From Stackebrandtia nassauensis DSM 44728 (lineage in GTDB: Bacteria > Actinomycetota > Actinomycetes > Mycobacteriales > Micromonosporaceae), in the NCBI RefSeq assembly GCF_000024545.1, contig NC_013947.1:4464001-4528000 (forward strand): a DNA stretch of 64,000 nucleotides, in the 5' to 3' direction. The position numbers were made by a program, and so were the translations under genes. The notes below the pieces were generated by a model. It did not search any database, was not told where the DNA came from, and saw only the letters and a program-made list of their open reading frames with translations. Each line of letters starts with the position of its first letter. The stretch's first letter is position 1. Below, one piece after another: positions 33,126 to 42,341 of this stretch.

Positions 33126-34511
33126 GTGAGCGACCCGAACGCGGGCTACGACGTCGTAATCCTGGGTAGCGGCAGCGCCGGTTATGCCTGCGCCCTGCGG
33201 GCAGCCCAACTCGACTTGAGCGTCGCCATCATCGAGAAGGACAAGCTGGGGGGCACCTGCCTGCACACCGGCTGCATACCGACCAAGGCGCTGCTGCACG
33301 CCGGCGAGGTCGCCGACTCGGCCCGGCACGGCGAGGAGTTCGGGGTCAAGACCGAGGGCGTCTCCATCGACATGGCCGGTGTCAACGCCTACAAGGACGG
33401 CGTGGTCGCCAAGATGTACAAGGGCCTGCAGGGCCTCATCAAGGCCAGCAAGGTCACCGTCATCGAGGGCTCCGGCAAGCTGGTCGGCCCCAACACCGTC
33501 GAGGTCAACGGGGAACGCGTCACCGGACGCAACATCGTGCTGGCCACCGGCTCGTACTCCAAGTCGCTGCCCGGCCTCGACGTCGACGGCACCAAGGTGA
33601 TCACCTCCGAGCACGCGCTCCGCCTCGACAAGGTTCCCTCCAGCGCCATCGTGCTGGGCGGCGGCGTCATCGGCGTCGAGTTCGCCAGCGCCTGGAAGTC
33701 GCTGGGCGCCGATGTCACCATTGTGGAGGCTCTGCCCCGTCTGGTGGCCGCCGAGGACGCCGACTCGTCGAAGATGCTGGAGCGGGCCTTCCGCAAGCGC
33801 GGCATCAAGTTCAAGACCGGCAAGGGCTTCGAGTCGCTCAAGGAGACCGCCGGGGGCGTGTCGGTCACGATCGCGGGCGGCGAGACCATCGACGCCGAGC
33901 TGCTGCTGGTGGCCGTCGGCCGCGGCCCCTCCACCGCCGGCCTGGGCTACGACGAGCAGGGCGTGTCCATGGACCGCGGCTTCGTCCTGGTCAACGAGCA
34001 CCTGCAGACCAACCTGCCGGGCGTGTACGCCATCGGCGACATCGTCCCGGGTGTGCAGCTGGCGCACCGCGGCTTCGGGCACGGCATCTTCGTCGCCGAG
34101 CACATCGCGGGCCTGAACCCGCGTCCCATCGACGAGGCCGGGATCCCGAAGGTGACCTACAGCGAGCCGCAGGTGGCCTCGGTGGGCTACTCCGAGGAAG
34201 CCGCCAAGGAGAAGTTCGGCGCCGACGTCGTGGTGTCGTACAACTACAACCTCGGCGGCAACGGCAAGAGCAACATCCTCAAGACCCAGGGCTTCGTCAA
34301 GCTCGTCAGCGTCAAGGACGGACCGGTCGTGGGTGTCCACATGGTCGGCGCCAACATGGGTGAGCAGATCGGTGAGGCGCAGCTGATCTACAACTGGGAG
34401 GCCTTCCCGTCGGACGTCGCCCAGCTGATCCACATGCACCCGACCCAGAACGAGGCTCTCGGCGAGGCGCACCTGGCTCTCGCGGGCAAGCCACTGCACG
34501 CACACGCCTAA
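33126..34511 (+). CDS. lpdA: Dihydrolipoyl dehydrogenase (E3)
   Basis: 461 aa from GTG 33126. FAD-binding GSGSAGY, redox-active disulphide Cys45/Cys50 in GGTCLHTGC, NAD-binding GGGVIGVE, the second FAD motif VYAIGDI and the catalytic His-Glu in HMHPTQNE are all present. It reoxidises dihydrolipoamide of 2-oxo acid dehydrogenase complexes. sucB follows after 22 bp, so E3 and E2 are made together. A TGGGAG ribosome binding site lies 5 nt before the start. Confidence 0.96.
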   Translation: MSDPNAGYDVVILGSGSAGYACALRAAQLDLSVAIIEKDKLGGTCLHTGCIPTKALLHAGEVADSARHGEEFGVKTEGVSIDMAGVNAYKDGVVAKMYKGLQGLIKASKVTVIEGSGKLVGPNTVEVNGERVTGRNIVLATGSYSKSLPGLDVDGTKVITSEHALRLDKVPSSAIVLGGGVIGVEFASAWKSLGADVTIVEALPRLVAAEDADSSKMLERAFRKRGIKFKTGKGFESLKETAGGVSVTIAGGETIDAELLLVAVGRGPSTAGLGYDEQGVSMDRGFVLVNEHLQTNLPGVYAIGDIVPGVQLAHRGFGHGIFVAEHIAGLNPRPIDEAGIPKVTYSEPQVASVGYSEEAAKEKFGADVVVSYNYNLGGNGKSNILKTQGFVKLVSVKDGPVVGVHMVGANMGEQIGEAQLIYNWEAFPSDVAQLIHMHPTQNEALGEAHLALAGKPLHAHA

Positions 34512-34533
34512 CTGATCACAGGAGCTTGAAGAA

Positions 34534-36285
34534 ATGCCGGTATCGGTAACCATGCCCGCCCTCGGCGAAAGCGTCACGGAGGGCACCATCACGCAATGGC
34601 TGAAGAAGGAAGGCGACACCGTCGAGGTCGACGAGCCGCTGCTGGAGGTGTCGACCGACAAGGTGGACACCGAGATCCCGTCCCCGGCCGCGGGTGTGCT
34701 CACCCGCATCGTGGCCGCCGAGGATGAGACCGTCGAGGTCGGCGCCGAGCTGGCCGTGATCGGCGAGAGCGGCGACGCCCCGGCGCAGTCCTCCGAACCC
34801 GAGGGCGGCCAGCAGCCGCAGGCCGAGGAGCCGGAGGAGGAGCCGCTGCCGCCGCAGTCGCAGGAGGAGTCCCCGGCCCCGGCCGACCAGCCGCCCGCGA
34901 ACCAGCCGCAGGCGTCGGCGCCCGCCGCCAGCGGTTCCGGTACCGAGGTGCCGATGCCCGCGCTGGGCGAGTCGGTCACCGAGGGCACCATCACCCGCTG
35001 GCTCAAGGCCGTCGGCGACACCGTCGAGGTCGACGAGCCGCTGGTCGAGGTGTCGACCGACAAGGTGGACACCGAGATCCCGTCGCCGGTGGCGGGCACG
35101 CTGCTGGAGATCAAGGTCGCCGAGGACGAGACCGCCGACGTCGGCGCCGCGCTGGCCGTGGTGGGCGAGTCGGGCGGGGCGGCTCCGGCCGCCGAGTCCA
35201 AGCCCGCTCCCGCTCCCGAGGCCGCCAAACCGGCTCCGGCCCCGGAGTCGAAACCAGCCCCCGCGCCGCAGGCTCCGGCCCCGCAGGCCGCTCCGGCTGC
35301 CGAGTCGAAGCCCGCCGCGGCCCCGGCCGCTCCGGCCGCCGACACCTCCGGCGTGTACGTGACGCCGCTGGTGCGCAAGCTGGCCGCCGAGAAGGACGTG
35401 GACCTGTCCAAGGTCACCGGTACCGGTGTCGGCGGACGCATCCGCAAGCAGGACGTGCTGGCCGCGGCCGAGGCCGCCGCTCCGGCACCCGCGCCCGAGC
35501 CCGCCAAGGCGGCCGCGGCGGCACCGGCGGCCAAGTCCGCCGCGCCACTGGAGCCCAGCCCGCTGCGGGGCCGCACCGAGAAGATGTCGCGACTGCGCAA
35601 GCTGATCGCCAAGAACACCTTCGACGCGCTGCACACCCAGGCGCAGCTGACGACGGTGATCGAAGTGGACGTCACGAAGATCGCGCACCTGCGCGCCGCC
35701 ACCAAGGACGCGTTCCTCAAGCGGCACGGCGTGAAGCTGTCCTTCCTGCCGTTCTTCGCGATGGCCGCCGTCGAGGCGCTCCAGGTGTACCCGCAGGTCA
35801 ACGCCAGCATCGACATGGAAGCCGGGACCATCACCTACCCCGAGGCCGAGAACCTCGGCATGGCGGTGGACACCGACAAGGGCCTGATCGCCCCGGTCAT
35901 CCACAATGCCGGTGACCTGAACCTGGGTGGGCTGGCCCGGCGCATCGCCGACCTGGCGCAGCGCACCCGGGACAACAAGCTGACGCCGGACGACATCGCG
36001 GGCGGCACGTTCACGCTGACCAACACCGGTTCGCGGGGCGCGCTGTTCGACACGCCGATCGTCAACGCGCCGCAGTCGGCGATGCTGGGCACCGGTGCCG
36101 TCGTCAAGCGTCCGGTCGTGGTCAACGACCCGGAGCTCGGCGAGGTCATCGCGCCCCGGTCCATGATGTACCTGGCGTTGTCCTACGACCACCGCATCAT
36201 CGACGGTGCCGACGCCGCGCGCTACCTGACCGCGGTCAAGCAGCGCCTGGAAGAGGGCAACTTCGAGGCCCAGCTGGGTCTGTAA
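34534..36285 (+). CDS. sucB: Dihydrolipoamide acyltransferase (E2) with two lipoyl domains
   Basis: 583 aa. Lipoyl domain 1 has its lysine at residue 43 (STDKVDT) and domain 2 near residue 177. Pro/Ala-rich linkers join them to an E3-binding domain ([21 protein letters not shown]) and the catalytic domain, ending in [16 protein letters not shown] with the His and Asp of the active site. This layout is that of actinobacterial SucB, which works as E2 in pyruvate and 2-oxoglutarate dehydrogenase complexes. GGAG precedes the ATG. It ends at a hairpin terminator. Confidence 0.93.
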   Translation: MPVSVTMPALGESVTEGTITQWLKKEGDTVEVDEPLLEVSTDKVDTEIPSPAAGVLTRIVAAEDETVEVGAELAVIGESGDAPAQSSEPEGGQQPQAEEPEEEPLPPQSQEESPAPADQPPANQPQASAPAASGSGTEVPMPALGESVTEGTITRWLKAVGDTVEVDEPLVEVSTDKVDTEIPSPVAGTLLEIKVAEDETADVGAALAVVGESGGAAPAAESKPAPAPEAAKPAPAPESKPAPAPQAPAPQAAPAAESKPAAAPAAPAADTSGVYVTPLVRKLAAEKDVDLSKVTGTGVGGRIRKQDVLAAAEAAAPAPAPEPAKAAAAAPAAKSAAPLEPSPLRGRTEKMSRLRKLIAKNTFDALHTQAQLTTVIEVDVTKIAHLRAATKDAFLKRHGVKLSFLPFFAMAAVEALQVYPQVNASIDMEAGTITYPEAENLGMAVDTDKGLIAPVIHNAGDLNLGGLARRIADLAQRTRDNKLTPDDIAGGTFTLTNTGSRGALFDTPIVNAPQSAMLGTGAVVKRPVVVNDPELGEVIAPRSMMYLALSYDHRIIDGADAARYLTAVKQRLEEGNFEAQLGL

Positions 36286-36300
36286 CAACTGATCGACTCC

Positions 36301-36329
36301 CGCCCGGGACGCCGCTGGTGTCCCGGGCG
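36301..36329. terminator. Terminator between sucB and the zinc-finger gene
   Basis: A 10-bp perfect stem (36301-36310 with 36320-36329) and 9-base loop start 15 bp after the sucB stop and end 3 bp before the stop of the opposing gene, so it probably serves both. Confidence 0.75.
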
Positions 36330-36332
36330 TCG

Positions 36333-36539
36333 TCATGTCCGCTTCGGGCGGCGGAGCCTGCCGTTGCCGAGGCATTCCTCGCAGCGTCCGGCCGCCAGCA
36401 GCGTCGCGACCTGCCCGGAGCGCAGGTGCCCGCGCAGCGGCCCGATGGCCATGTGCGGCATGTAGTTGACGCCCTTTCCCGCGCATCCGGGGCACGGCAG
36501 CGGGATGTACGACTCGTCTCTGCCGCCTGGCTCGGTCAT
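36333..36539 (-). CDS. Small DnaJ-type zinc-finger protein
   Basis: 68 aa. CPGCAGKGVNY and CEECLGNGR are two CxxCxGxG half-repeats, as in the DnaJ zinc finger, separated by about 30 residues and able to bind one zinc. The C-terminus is basic (RRPKRT). It is a single-domain protein, not a DnaJ fragment: no J domain is nearby. It is divergent from corA. A small RNA- or protein-binding role is possible. Confidence 0.75.
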   Translation of the reverse strand: MTEPGGRDESYIPLPCPGCAGKGVNYMPHMAIGPLRGHLRSGQVATLLAAGRCEECLGNGRLRRPKRT

Positions 36540-36615
36540 AGCGGGTCACACTCCCTGCGCCCCACCGGGTGCGTCCGGGTGGCGCCGTGTCAGGTGTGGC
36601 GTCTAAGGTTCCACC

Positions 36616-37599
36616 GTGACCCCCACAACGTTGACGTGCGGTCCCGGCCGGCTCGAGGAATCCGAGGCCGAGCTGGAAGCCGCGCTGCGCGAAGCGACGG
36701 AGACTCCCGACGGATTTATGTGGATCGATCTCAGCTCGCCGTCGCGAGAAGAGTTCGAAACGATAACACGCCGATTGCGTCTGGAAGGGCTTGACTACGA
36801 CGAGTTGCTGCGGCATCGGGCGCGGCACGCGGTCGACCGCAGCGGGGGCATGCGGATCTTCGCGTTCAAGGCGCTGGAGCGTCGCAAGACCGAGTCCGAC
36901 ACCGAGTCGAGCCTGAGCACGAACCAGATCGTCCTGTGTGTCACCGAGGGTCTGGTCCTGACGATCCACGACGGCGCCGACGCGCTGTTCGCCGAGGTGC
37001 GGCACCACATCCGCTCCGACATCGGTTGCCTGGAGGCGGGGCCGTTCGCGATCGCCCACGTGGTGTGCGACGAGGTCATCGCCGAGTACGACCGGATCGC
37101 CCACGAGATCGAGTCCGACATCATCGAGGTCGAGCATGAGGTCTTCGACCGCGAGACGCCCGACCCGCTGGAGGCGATCTACACGCTCAAGCGGGAGGTG
37201 CTGTTCTTCCGGCGGGTGGAGGACCCGCTGCATCCGGTGGTGACCGACCTGGCCCGGGGACGCATCGAGATCAACAAGCACGTGCGGGAGCGGTTCCAGC
37301 AGTCGCTGCATTCGCTGGATCGTGTCGACACCACCATCGACTCGTTGAACGAGCTCATCACCGGGATCCTGCAGGCGCACCTGGCGCAGGTGGCGTCGCA
37401 GCAGAACAGCGACATGCGCAAGATCTCGTCGCTGGCGGCGCTCATCGCGGTGCCGACCATGATCGCCGGTATCTACGGGATGAACTTCACCCACATGCCG
37501 GAGCTGAAGTGGGTGGTGGGGTATCCCGGCGCCATCGTGTTGATGGCCGTGGCCTGCTTCATCGTCTACCGGATGCTGAAGAAGAGCGGTTGGTTGTAA
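36616..37599 (+). CDS. corA: CorA-family magnesium/cobalt transporter
   Basis: 327 aa from GTG 36616. A soluble, acidic N-terminal domain is followed by two C-terminal membrane helices (SLAALIAVPTMIAGI and GAIVLMAVACFIVY) with the family signature YGMNF between them. CorA forms a pentameric channel for Mg2+. TAAGGT at 36607-36612 is a -10-like box only a few bases before the start, so the message may be leaderless. It is followed by the TIGR01777 gene after 27 bp. Confidence 0.92.
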   Translation: MTPTTLTCGPGRLEESEAELEAALREATETPDGFMWIDLSSPSREEFETITRRLRLEGLDYDELLRHRARHAVDRSGGMRIFAFKALERRKTESDTESSLSTNQIVLCVTEGLVLTIHDGADALFAEVRHHIRSDIGCLEAGPFAIAHVVCDEVIAEYDRIAHEIESDIIEVEHEVFDRETPDPLEAIYTLKREVLFFRRVEDPLHPVVTDLARGRIEINKHVRERFQQSLHSLDRVDTTIDSLNELITGILQAHLAQVASQQNSDMRKISSLAALIAVPTMIAGIYGMNFTHMPELKWVVGYPGAIVLMAVACFIVYRMLKKSGWL

Positions 37600-37626
37600 A
37601 AGTACGGTTCGTGCCAGGATGAGCGT

Positions 37627-38505
37627 ATGCGCATCGTTCTGGCCGGAGCTTCGGGTTTTCTGGGCCGCCATCTCGCGAAGAAGTTGACCGCCGACGGGCA
37701 TCGGGTGGATCGGTTGGTGCGGCGCGAACCCGTCGGTGACCACGAGTACCCATGGGACCCGTACGTGCCCAGTCTGGACCTGAGCCTGTTCGAGGGCGCC
37801 GACGCCGTGGTCAATGTGGGCGGTGCCGGGGTGGCCGACAAGCGGTGGAGCCCGGCGTACAAGAAACTGATCCGCCGCAGCCGGGTCGTCCCGACGACGG
37901 TCCTGGCCGAGACCGTCGCCGAGACCGGGGTTCCGTTGCTGGTCAACGCATCCGCTATCGGCTGGTACGAGCGCGGCTCCACGCTCGTCGACGAGTCGGA
38001 GCCGCACGCGTCCGGTTTCCTGGGCGAGACCTGCGCGGCCTGGGAGCGGTCCACCGAGGCGGCCAGCCAGGCGGGGGCCCGGGTGGTGCGGCTGCGCACC
38101 GCCCACGTCCTGTCGGCGGACTCGGTGATGATCAAACGGCTGCTGCCGGTGTTCAAGCTGGGCATCGGCGGCAAGTTCGGTTCCGGCCGGCAGTACTTCC
38201 CGTGGATCTCGCTGCCGGACTGGCTGGGCGCGCTTGGGTTCCTCCTTGACTCCAAAGTCGATGGGCCGGTCAACATGATCGCGCCGACGCCGATAACCAA
38301 CGCCGAGTTCACCCGTGCGCTCGGCAAGGCCGTCAGGCGTCCGGCGGTGTTCACGGTGCCCGGTTTCGCGCTGCGGGTGGCGGCCGGAGAGGCCGCCCAG
38401 GAGCTGCTGAGCGGATCGAAGGTCAAGCCGAAGGTGTTGCAGGACAACGGCTACGAGTTCCAGCACCCGACGATCGACGAGTGCCTGAAAGCGGTGCTCA
38501 AGTAG
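37627..38505 (+). CDS. TIGR01777 family NAD(P)-dependent epimerase/oxidoreductase
   Basis: 292 aa of short-chain/extended SDR type. The cofactor motif is GASGFLGRHL (residues 7-16), with the family motif VVNVGGAGVADKRW, ASAIGWYERG carrying the Tyr, and PWISLPDWLGAL. TIGR01777 proteins (YfcH/SulA-like) are widespread and of unknown substrate. It lies downstream of corA in the same direction and is convergent with the LLM gene, overlapping it by 8 bp. Confidence 0.86.
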   Translation: MRIVLAGASGFLGRHLAKKLTADGHRVDRLVRREPVGDHEYPWDPYVPSLDLSLFEGADAVVNVGGAGVADKRWSPAYKKLIRRSRVVPTTVLAETVAETGVPLLVNASAIGWYERGSTLVDESEPHASGFLGETCAAWERSTEAASQAGARVVRLRTAHVLSADSVMIKRLLPVFKLGIGGKFGSGRQYFPWISLPDWLGALGFLLDSKVDGPVNMIAPTPITNAEFTRALGKAVRRPAVFTVPGFALRVAAGEAAQELLSGSKVKPKVLQDNGYEFQHPTIDECLKAVLK

Positions 38506-39502
38506 GGCTATTGGCTGAGGCCAGCGCGGTTCCCAGTCGCGTTATGTTGTCGCGCACGGCTTCGGTCTCGGCTCGGCCCTCGACCAGCAGCAGTGCCCGC
38601 GAGATGCCGGTGGCCTTCACGGACGCGGCCAGCCGTTCGGCACTGTCGTCGGGCGGCCCCACGAGGTGGTTGTCGATCAGCCGGTCCACATAGGCTTCCT
38701 GGTCGCTGCTGCCTCGGCTGCCGTCCAGCCGCAGATAGTCCCCCACGCCCACGGACAGCCAGTGGGTCAACGGTTCCCGCAGTTCGCGGCGGCCGGACTC
38801 GCGGCTGTCGGCGGCGTAGGCCAGGTAGACCGCCGCGTGTTCGGCCGCCGCCGGGTCGTGGCCCGCGGCTGCGGCGACCTCGGCCCAACGGCGGGTCATG
38901 GCGGCCTTGTCCTCGTCGGTGGCGTGCACTCCCAACAGCAGCGACAGGCCGCGCTCGGCGGCGACGTCCACTGTGTTGCGCGAGGTGGCGGCCACCCACA
39001 TCGGTGGCGGTTTCGGCGGCGGCGCGGTGACCGTGACCGGCCGGAACCGGGTGAACTCGCCGTCGGACGCGGCCGTCGTCGCGCCGGACAGCCAGTGCCG
39101 CACGATGTCCAGCGACTCGGTGAAGCCGCGTTCGAACCGTTCGGCGCCGGTGCCGAACACCTCCAGGTCCACCCAGGGCCCGCCGCGCGCCACGCCGAGC
39201 AGGAACCGGCCGTCCGACAGACCGTCCAGCATGGCCGCCTCCTCGGCCAGCGCCACCGGGTTGCGGTTGGACAGCACGCAGGCGGCCGAACCGACCCGCA
39301 GGGTCTCGGTGCGGGCCAGGATGTGCGCGGCCAGCAGCGGCACCGACGGGCAGGCTCCGTAGCGGATGAAATGGTGCTCGGCCAGCCATACCGCGTCGAA
39401 ACCGGCGGCTTCGGCGCTGTGGGCGTAGTCGGCGAGGACGGCGGGAACCCGGTGGGGGGCACGGTGCACCGCGTCCCCCACCAGAAACAGATCAAGCTTC
39501 AT
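38498..39502 (-). CDS. LLM-class flavin-dependent oxidoreductase
   Basis: 334 aa with a luciferase-like TIM-barrel pattern: GFDAVWLAEHHF near residue 40, LRVGSAACVLSNRNPVALAEE, LGVARGGPWVDLE and a C-terminal helical part. These enzymes use FMN or F420; the pattern does not decide which. The stop overlaps the TIGR01777 stop. The ATG at 39502 follows the TIGR03086 gene by 12 bp on the same strand, so they form an operon. Confidence 0.85.
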   Translation of the reverse strand: MKLDLFLVGDAVHRAPHRVPAVLADYAHSAEAAGFDAVWLAEHHFIRYGACPSVPLLAAHILARTETLRVGSAACVLSNRNPVALAEEAAMLDGLSDGRFLLGVARGGPWVDLEVFGTGAERFERGFTESLDIVRHWLSGATTAASDGEFTRFRPVTVTAPPPKPPPMWVAATSRNTVDVAAERGLSLLLGVHATDEDKAAMTRRWAEVAAAAGHDPAAAEHAAVYLAYAADSRESGRRELREPLTHWLSVGVGDYLRLDGSRGSSDQEAYVDRLIDNHLVGPPDDSAERLAASVKATGISRALLLVEGRAETEAVRDNITRLGTALASANSPT

Positions 39503-39514
39503 CGTTTAGGGAGA

Positions 39515-40072
39515 CTACGGTTTCCAGGCCGGGTCCCTTCCCACCAGCCCCACGAGTCGGTCGATCACGGGGGCGGTCTCGGGCACCGCGACCGGTTCGC
39601 CGACCTGTCCGGCCTGCCGGGCCGTCTCGGCGAAGCCGAGCGCGATCTCGTACACGGCCTCGACCAGCGCCGGGTCGGCCCGGAACTCCTGGCCGGTGGC
39701 GCGGGCCAGGTCCCAGCCGTGGACGGTCAGGTCGAACACCGGCAGCCGCGCCAGCAGTTCCCGGGGGAAGCCCGGCACCGAGCCCTCTCCTTCGAGCGCC
39801 TCCGGACGTGACCACTCCCGCGACACCGCCGCGACCTCGGTCGCGAACCGCGCTCGCCAGTCGTCGCCGGTGATGTGCTCGCGCGAGTCGTCGAAGTCCA
39901 TCGGCTCGAAGCGCGCGGTCCGCTGGAACGCCACCACCACCTCGTACAGGTGGTTGAGCAGGGCGCGCACGTCGAACTCAGCGCACGGGGTCGGCCCGGC
40001 CAGTTGTTCGTCGGTGATGTTGCCGACCAGCGGAACCGTCAGCGCGGCGGCCTTGGCGTACAGGTCTCTCAT
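39515..40072 (-). CDS. TIGR03086 family metal-binding protein (DinB/MDMPI-like)
   Basis: 185 aa. The sequence TPCAEFDVRALLNHL near residue 30 and the FDLTVHGWDLARATG motif supply the conserved histidines of the DinB-like four-helix-bundle metal site. TIGR03086 members are related to mycothiol-dependent maleylpyruvate isomerase; some use mycothiol, which would fit an actinobacterium. Start ATG 40072. It is co-oriented with the LLM gene and next to the interrupted VOC gene. Confidence 0.85.
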   Translation of the reverse strand: MRDLYAKAAALTVPLVGNITDEQLAGPTPCAEFDVRALLNHLYEVVVAFQRTARFEPMDFDDSREHITGDDWRARFATEVAAVSREWSRPEALEGEGSVPGFPRELLARLPVFDLTVHGWDLARATGQEFRADPALVEAVYEIALGFAETARQAGQVGEPVAVPETAPVIDRLVGLVGRDPAWKP

Positions 40073-40160
40073 ATGGGGTGTTCCTCCAGGCTCGGACGCG
40101 GGGCACGAGTCACACCCTATGGGCGGGCACCGACAGCGGTTCGCCGACGACGACCTCGGC

Positions 40161-40375
40161 TCAGGTCGCGGCGCGTTCGGCGTCGCTGCGTTCGATACAG
40201 AACTCGTTGCCCTCGGGGTCCAGCATCGTCACGAAGCCCAGGACGCCGTCGGCGGCGCGGTGGTCGGCGAACACGGTGGCGCCGAGCTTCAGCAGCCGCT
40301 CCACCTCGTCGTCCCTTGTGGTGTCGGGACCGAGGTCGAGGTGAACCCGGTTCTTGACGGACTTTCCTTCACTAA
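40161..40375 (-). pseudogene. VOC/glyoxalase-family gene, 3' fragment cut by prophage insertion
   Basis: The reverse strand encodes a typical C-terminal half of a VOC protein (KSVKNRVHLDLGPDTTRDDE, then FVTMLDPEGNEFCIE with the metal-ligand Glu). Upstream of KSVKN the frame continues into unrelated sequence beside the integrase, whereas relatives carry about 60 more residues there. The missing 5' part should be found at the right end of the prophage, outside the window. Confidence 0.8.
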
Positions 40376-40398
40376 AGATTGGTGAAACAAGAACCGCT
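40345..40398. other. Candidate attL attachment site
   Basis: The host VOC homology stops near 40372 and the integrase starts at 40415. GGTTCTTG (40349-40356) and CAAGAACC (40388-40395) are exact inverse copies centred on 40372, a spacing suited to a serine-recombinase site of about 50 bp. The crossover dinucleotide cannot be named without the right end. Confidence 0.55.
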
Positions 40399-40414
40399 AG
40401 ATAGCGTTGTTGAC

Positions 40415-41935
40415 ATGGATAAATGGCTGGCTTTGTATTGCCGCGCAAGCCAAGACAAGCGCGGATTTAGAGAGTCCGTTGGGGACCAAGAGACATGGGG
40501 GCGCGCTTATGGCGCAAAACACTTCCCCGACTTGCCTATCAAGGTCTACATAGACAATGACTTGTCGGCTGCCGATCCGACGGTGTTCCGTCCGGACTTC
40601 GAGCGGCTGCGTGAGGACGTGCGAATGGGACACGTGGCGCAAATCTGGTCGGTCGAGCAATACCGGCTGGTGCGCCAAGAGGTCGAGTGGTTCTCATTCG
40701 CGGCCGAACTTGTCGAGGCGGACATTATTCGCCTTCACACCGACCGCGACGGCGTGATCCTGGTCGACGACGACGTCGCCGGAATCAAGGCGGTACTCGG
40801 CGGCGGCGAGGTGCGTCGCCAGAAGAAGCGCCTAAAGAGCCGCCAGGACGCACAAGCCGCGAAGGGGTGGCCCGCCGGGTCGCGGCCGTTCGGCTACGTT
40901 CACGCGCGCGTCAAGGGCGAGCGGACATACAAGGTGGTGCCCGAACAGGCCGAGGCTCTGCGGTGGGCGGCTGGGGCCGTAGTCGACGGGTGGTCGCTAA
41001 CGAACATCGCCGCCGAGTTGACCGCGCGTGGATTCGAGGGTGCGCACCGCAAGCACGTCAAGGACGAACACGGCGACGACGTGCTCGACGAGGACGGTAA
41101 CCCGGTGACCCTGCCAACGGTCATCAATGCCGCGTCCGTCAAGCGGATGGTCTCGAATCCGTCGGTGGCCGGGTGGCGGGTGCATCGGGGCCAGATTTCC
41201 GGGCGTGGCAACTGGGAGCCGATTCTCACCGAGAGTTTGTGGCAGCAGGTACGCACGAAGTTGTCGGCGCCGCGCACGGTGCGCACCAAGGCGGGCAAGC
41301 AGTACCCAGTAAAAACCACCCGCCCGGGTGGGACGGCGCGTCGCTATGAGTTGTCCGGCGGCACGATCACGTGCGGCAAATGCGAGGCGCCGCTTGTGGG
41401 CAGCCTCAAGCAATTGCGCAACAAGAAGGGCGTGCGCTCGGTACCGTACTACTTCTGTCACCCAATGAACGGGGGACGCTCGTGCATGGGAATCATGGCC
41501 AAACTGACCGAGAAATACGTCGCCGCTCGGCTGATAAAGGAACTGAACAAGCCCGCAGTCAAGGCCGCCTTGGCCAAGGACAACCACGCCGAGAAACGCG
41601 ATGAGTTGACCGCCGAGCTAGTGCGCATCGATGGCCAGCGCCCGAAATTGGCTAAGGCGTGGGCGGCCGATGCGCTGTCCGATGCCGAGTGGCTCGCCGC
41701 TCGCGAAGAACTCGATGAGCGCGAGGCGGCGGCGCGGGCCGAACTGGTCGCGCTTCCGGCGCCGACCCGCCGCGTCGATCCCGCGCTCATCGCCGACGGT
41801 TGGGACGAGATGACCCTCGACGAGCGCCGCGAAATCATATCGATGTTCGTCGAGAACGTGACGATTCTTCCGGCACGACCAGGCTTGCAGCGGTTCGACT
41901 CCGACCGCGTCAAGATCAAGTGGAGAGAGCTTTAG
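40415..41935 (+). CDS. int: Large serine recombinase (phage integrase)
   Basis: 506 aa from ATG 40415. The N-terminal resolvase domain has the catalytic Ser12 in YCRASQDK and the conserved YRLVRQEVEW. A recombinase domain follows (GSRPFGYVHA, then NPSVAGWRVHRG), then a zinc-ribbon with CGKCEAPL and C...C in YYFCHPMNGGRSC and a coiled-coil tail. It catalyses attP x attB integration via a 2-bp staggered cut. Its position beside the cut VOC gene fits. An upstream in-frame GTG/ATG at 40379 would start inside the att site and is less likely. Confidence 0.95.
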   Translation: MDKWLALYCRASQDKRGFRESVGDQETWGRAYGAKHFPDLPIKVYIDNDLSAADPTVFRPDFERLREDVRMGHVAQIWSVEQYRLVRQEVEWFSFAAELVEADIIRLHTDRDGVILVDDDVAGIKAVLGGGEVRRQKKRLKSRQDAQAAKGWPAGSRPFGYVHARVKGERTYKVVPEQAEALRWAAGAVVDGWSLTNIAAELTARGFEGAHRKHVKDEHGDDVLDEDGNPVTLPTVINAASVKRMVSNPSVAGWRVHRGQISGRGNWEPILTESLWQQVRTKLSAPRTVRTKAGKQYPVKTTRPGGTARRYELSGGTITCGKCEAPLVGSLKQLRNKKGVRSVPYYFCHPMNGGRSCMGIMAKLTEKYVAARLIKELNKPAVKAALAKDNHAEKRDELTAELVRIDGQRPKLAKAWAADALSDAEWLAAREELDEREAAARAELVALPAPTRRVDPALIADGWDEMTLDERREIISMFVENVTILPARPGLQRFDSDRVKIKWREL

Positions 41936-41943
41936 GGACTGTT

Positions 41944-41980
41944 AGACTGGCGGCTCTACAGGATTCCGAGCCGCCAGTCT
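41944..41980 (+). terminator. Terminator after the integrase gene
   Basis: 13-bp perfect stem (41944-41956 with 41968-41980) and an 11-base loop, 9 bp after the integrase stop. Confidence 0.85.
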
Positions 41981-42179
41981 TGAGACTCCCTAACTGGCCG
42001 AGATGGCCAAGGCCGGGACGGTAGGGACGAACGGGAACGGTCGCCGCCGATGGTGGCGGCGACCCCGCCACCGCGATGTGTGGCGGCAATGGGCGAGACG
42101 CCGAACCGAGCGGAGCCGATCAGACCGACGATCGGCTCGCTTGTGCTTGGTGTCCGCCCGAATCGCGAAGGAATCCGCG

Positions 42180-42341
42180 ATGTCTGCCGTATCCCCAAAA
42201 CCACGACGCCGCACCCGCGCTATTGACGACCCGGTGAAGCTGGCCGAGGCTGGCCGCATTCTTCGGCACGCCCTCAACCGCCGCCGCTCATTCCCGGCCG
42301 AAGTCGACCCAGCATCGGCACGGGTGGCCGACAGCGACTAA
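42180..42341 (+). CDS. Small basic protein, unknown
   Basis: 53 aa from ATG 42180 with GAAGGAA upstream; MSAVSPKPRRRTRAIDDPVK, then LAEAGRILRHALNRRRS. The charge and helix suggest DNA binding, perhaps an excisionase-like or regulatory peptide, which is a guess. A longer open frame from 42003 is Arg/Trp-rich and unlikely to be coding. Confidence 0.45.
   Translation: MSAVSPKPRRRTRAIDDPVKLAEAGRILRHALNRRRSFPAEVDPASARVADSD

Noticed and set aside
40379-40414. Earlier integrase start at 40379
   Set aside because: It falls in the attachment-site region and adds 12 residues absent from the resolvase domain; ATG 40415 fits family starts.
42003-42179. Upstream extension of the small protein at 42180
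   Set aside because: Arg/Trp-rich composition and no ribosome binding site; the ATG at 42180 has GAAGGAA before it.
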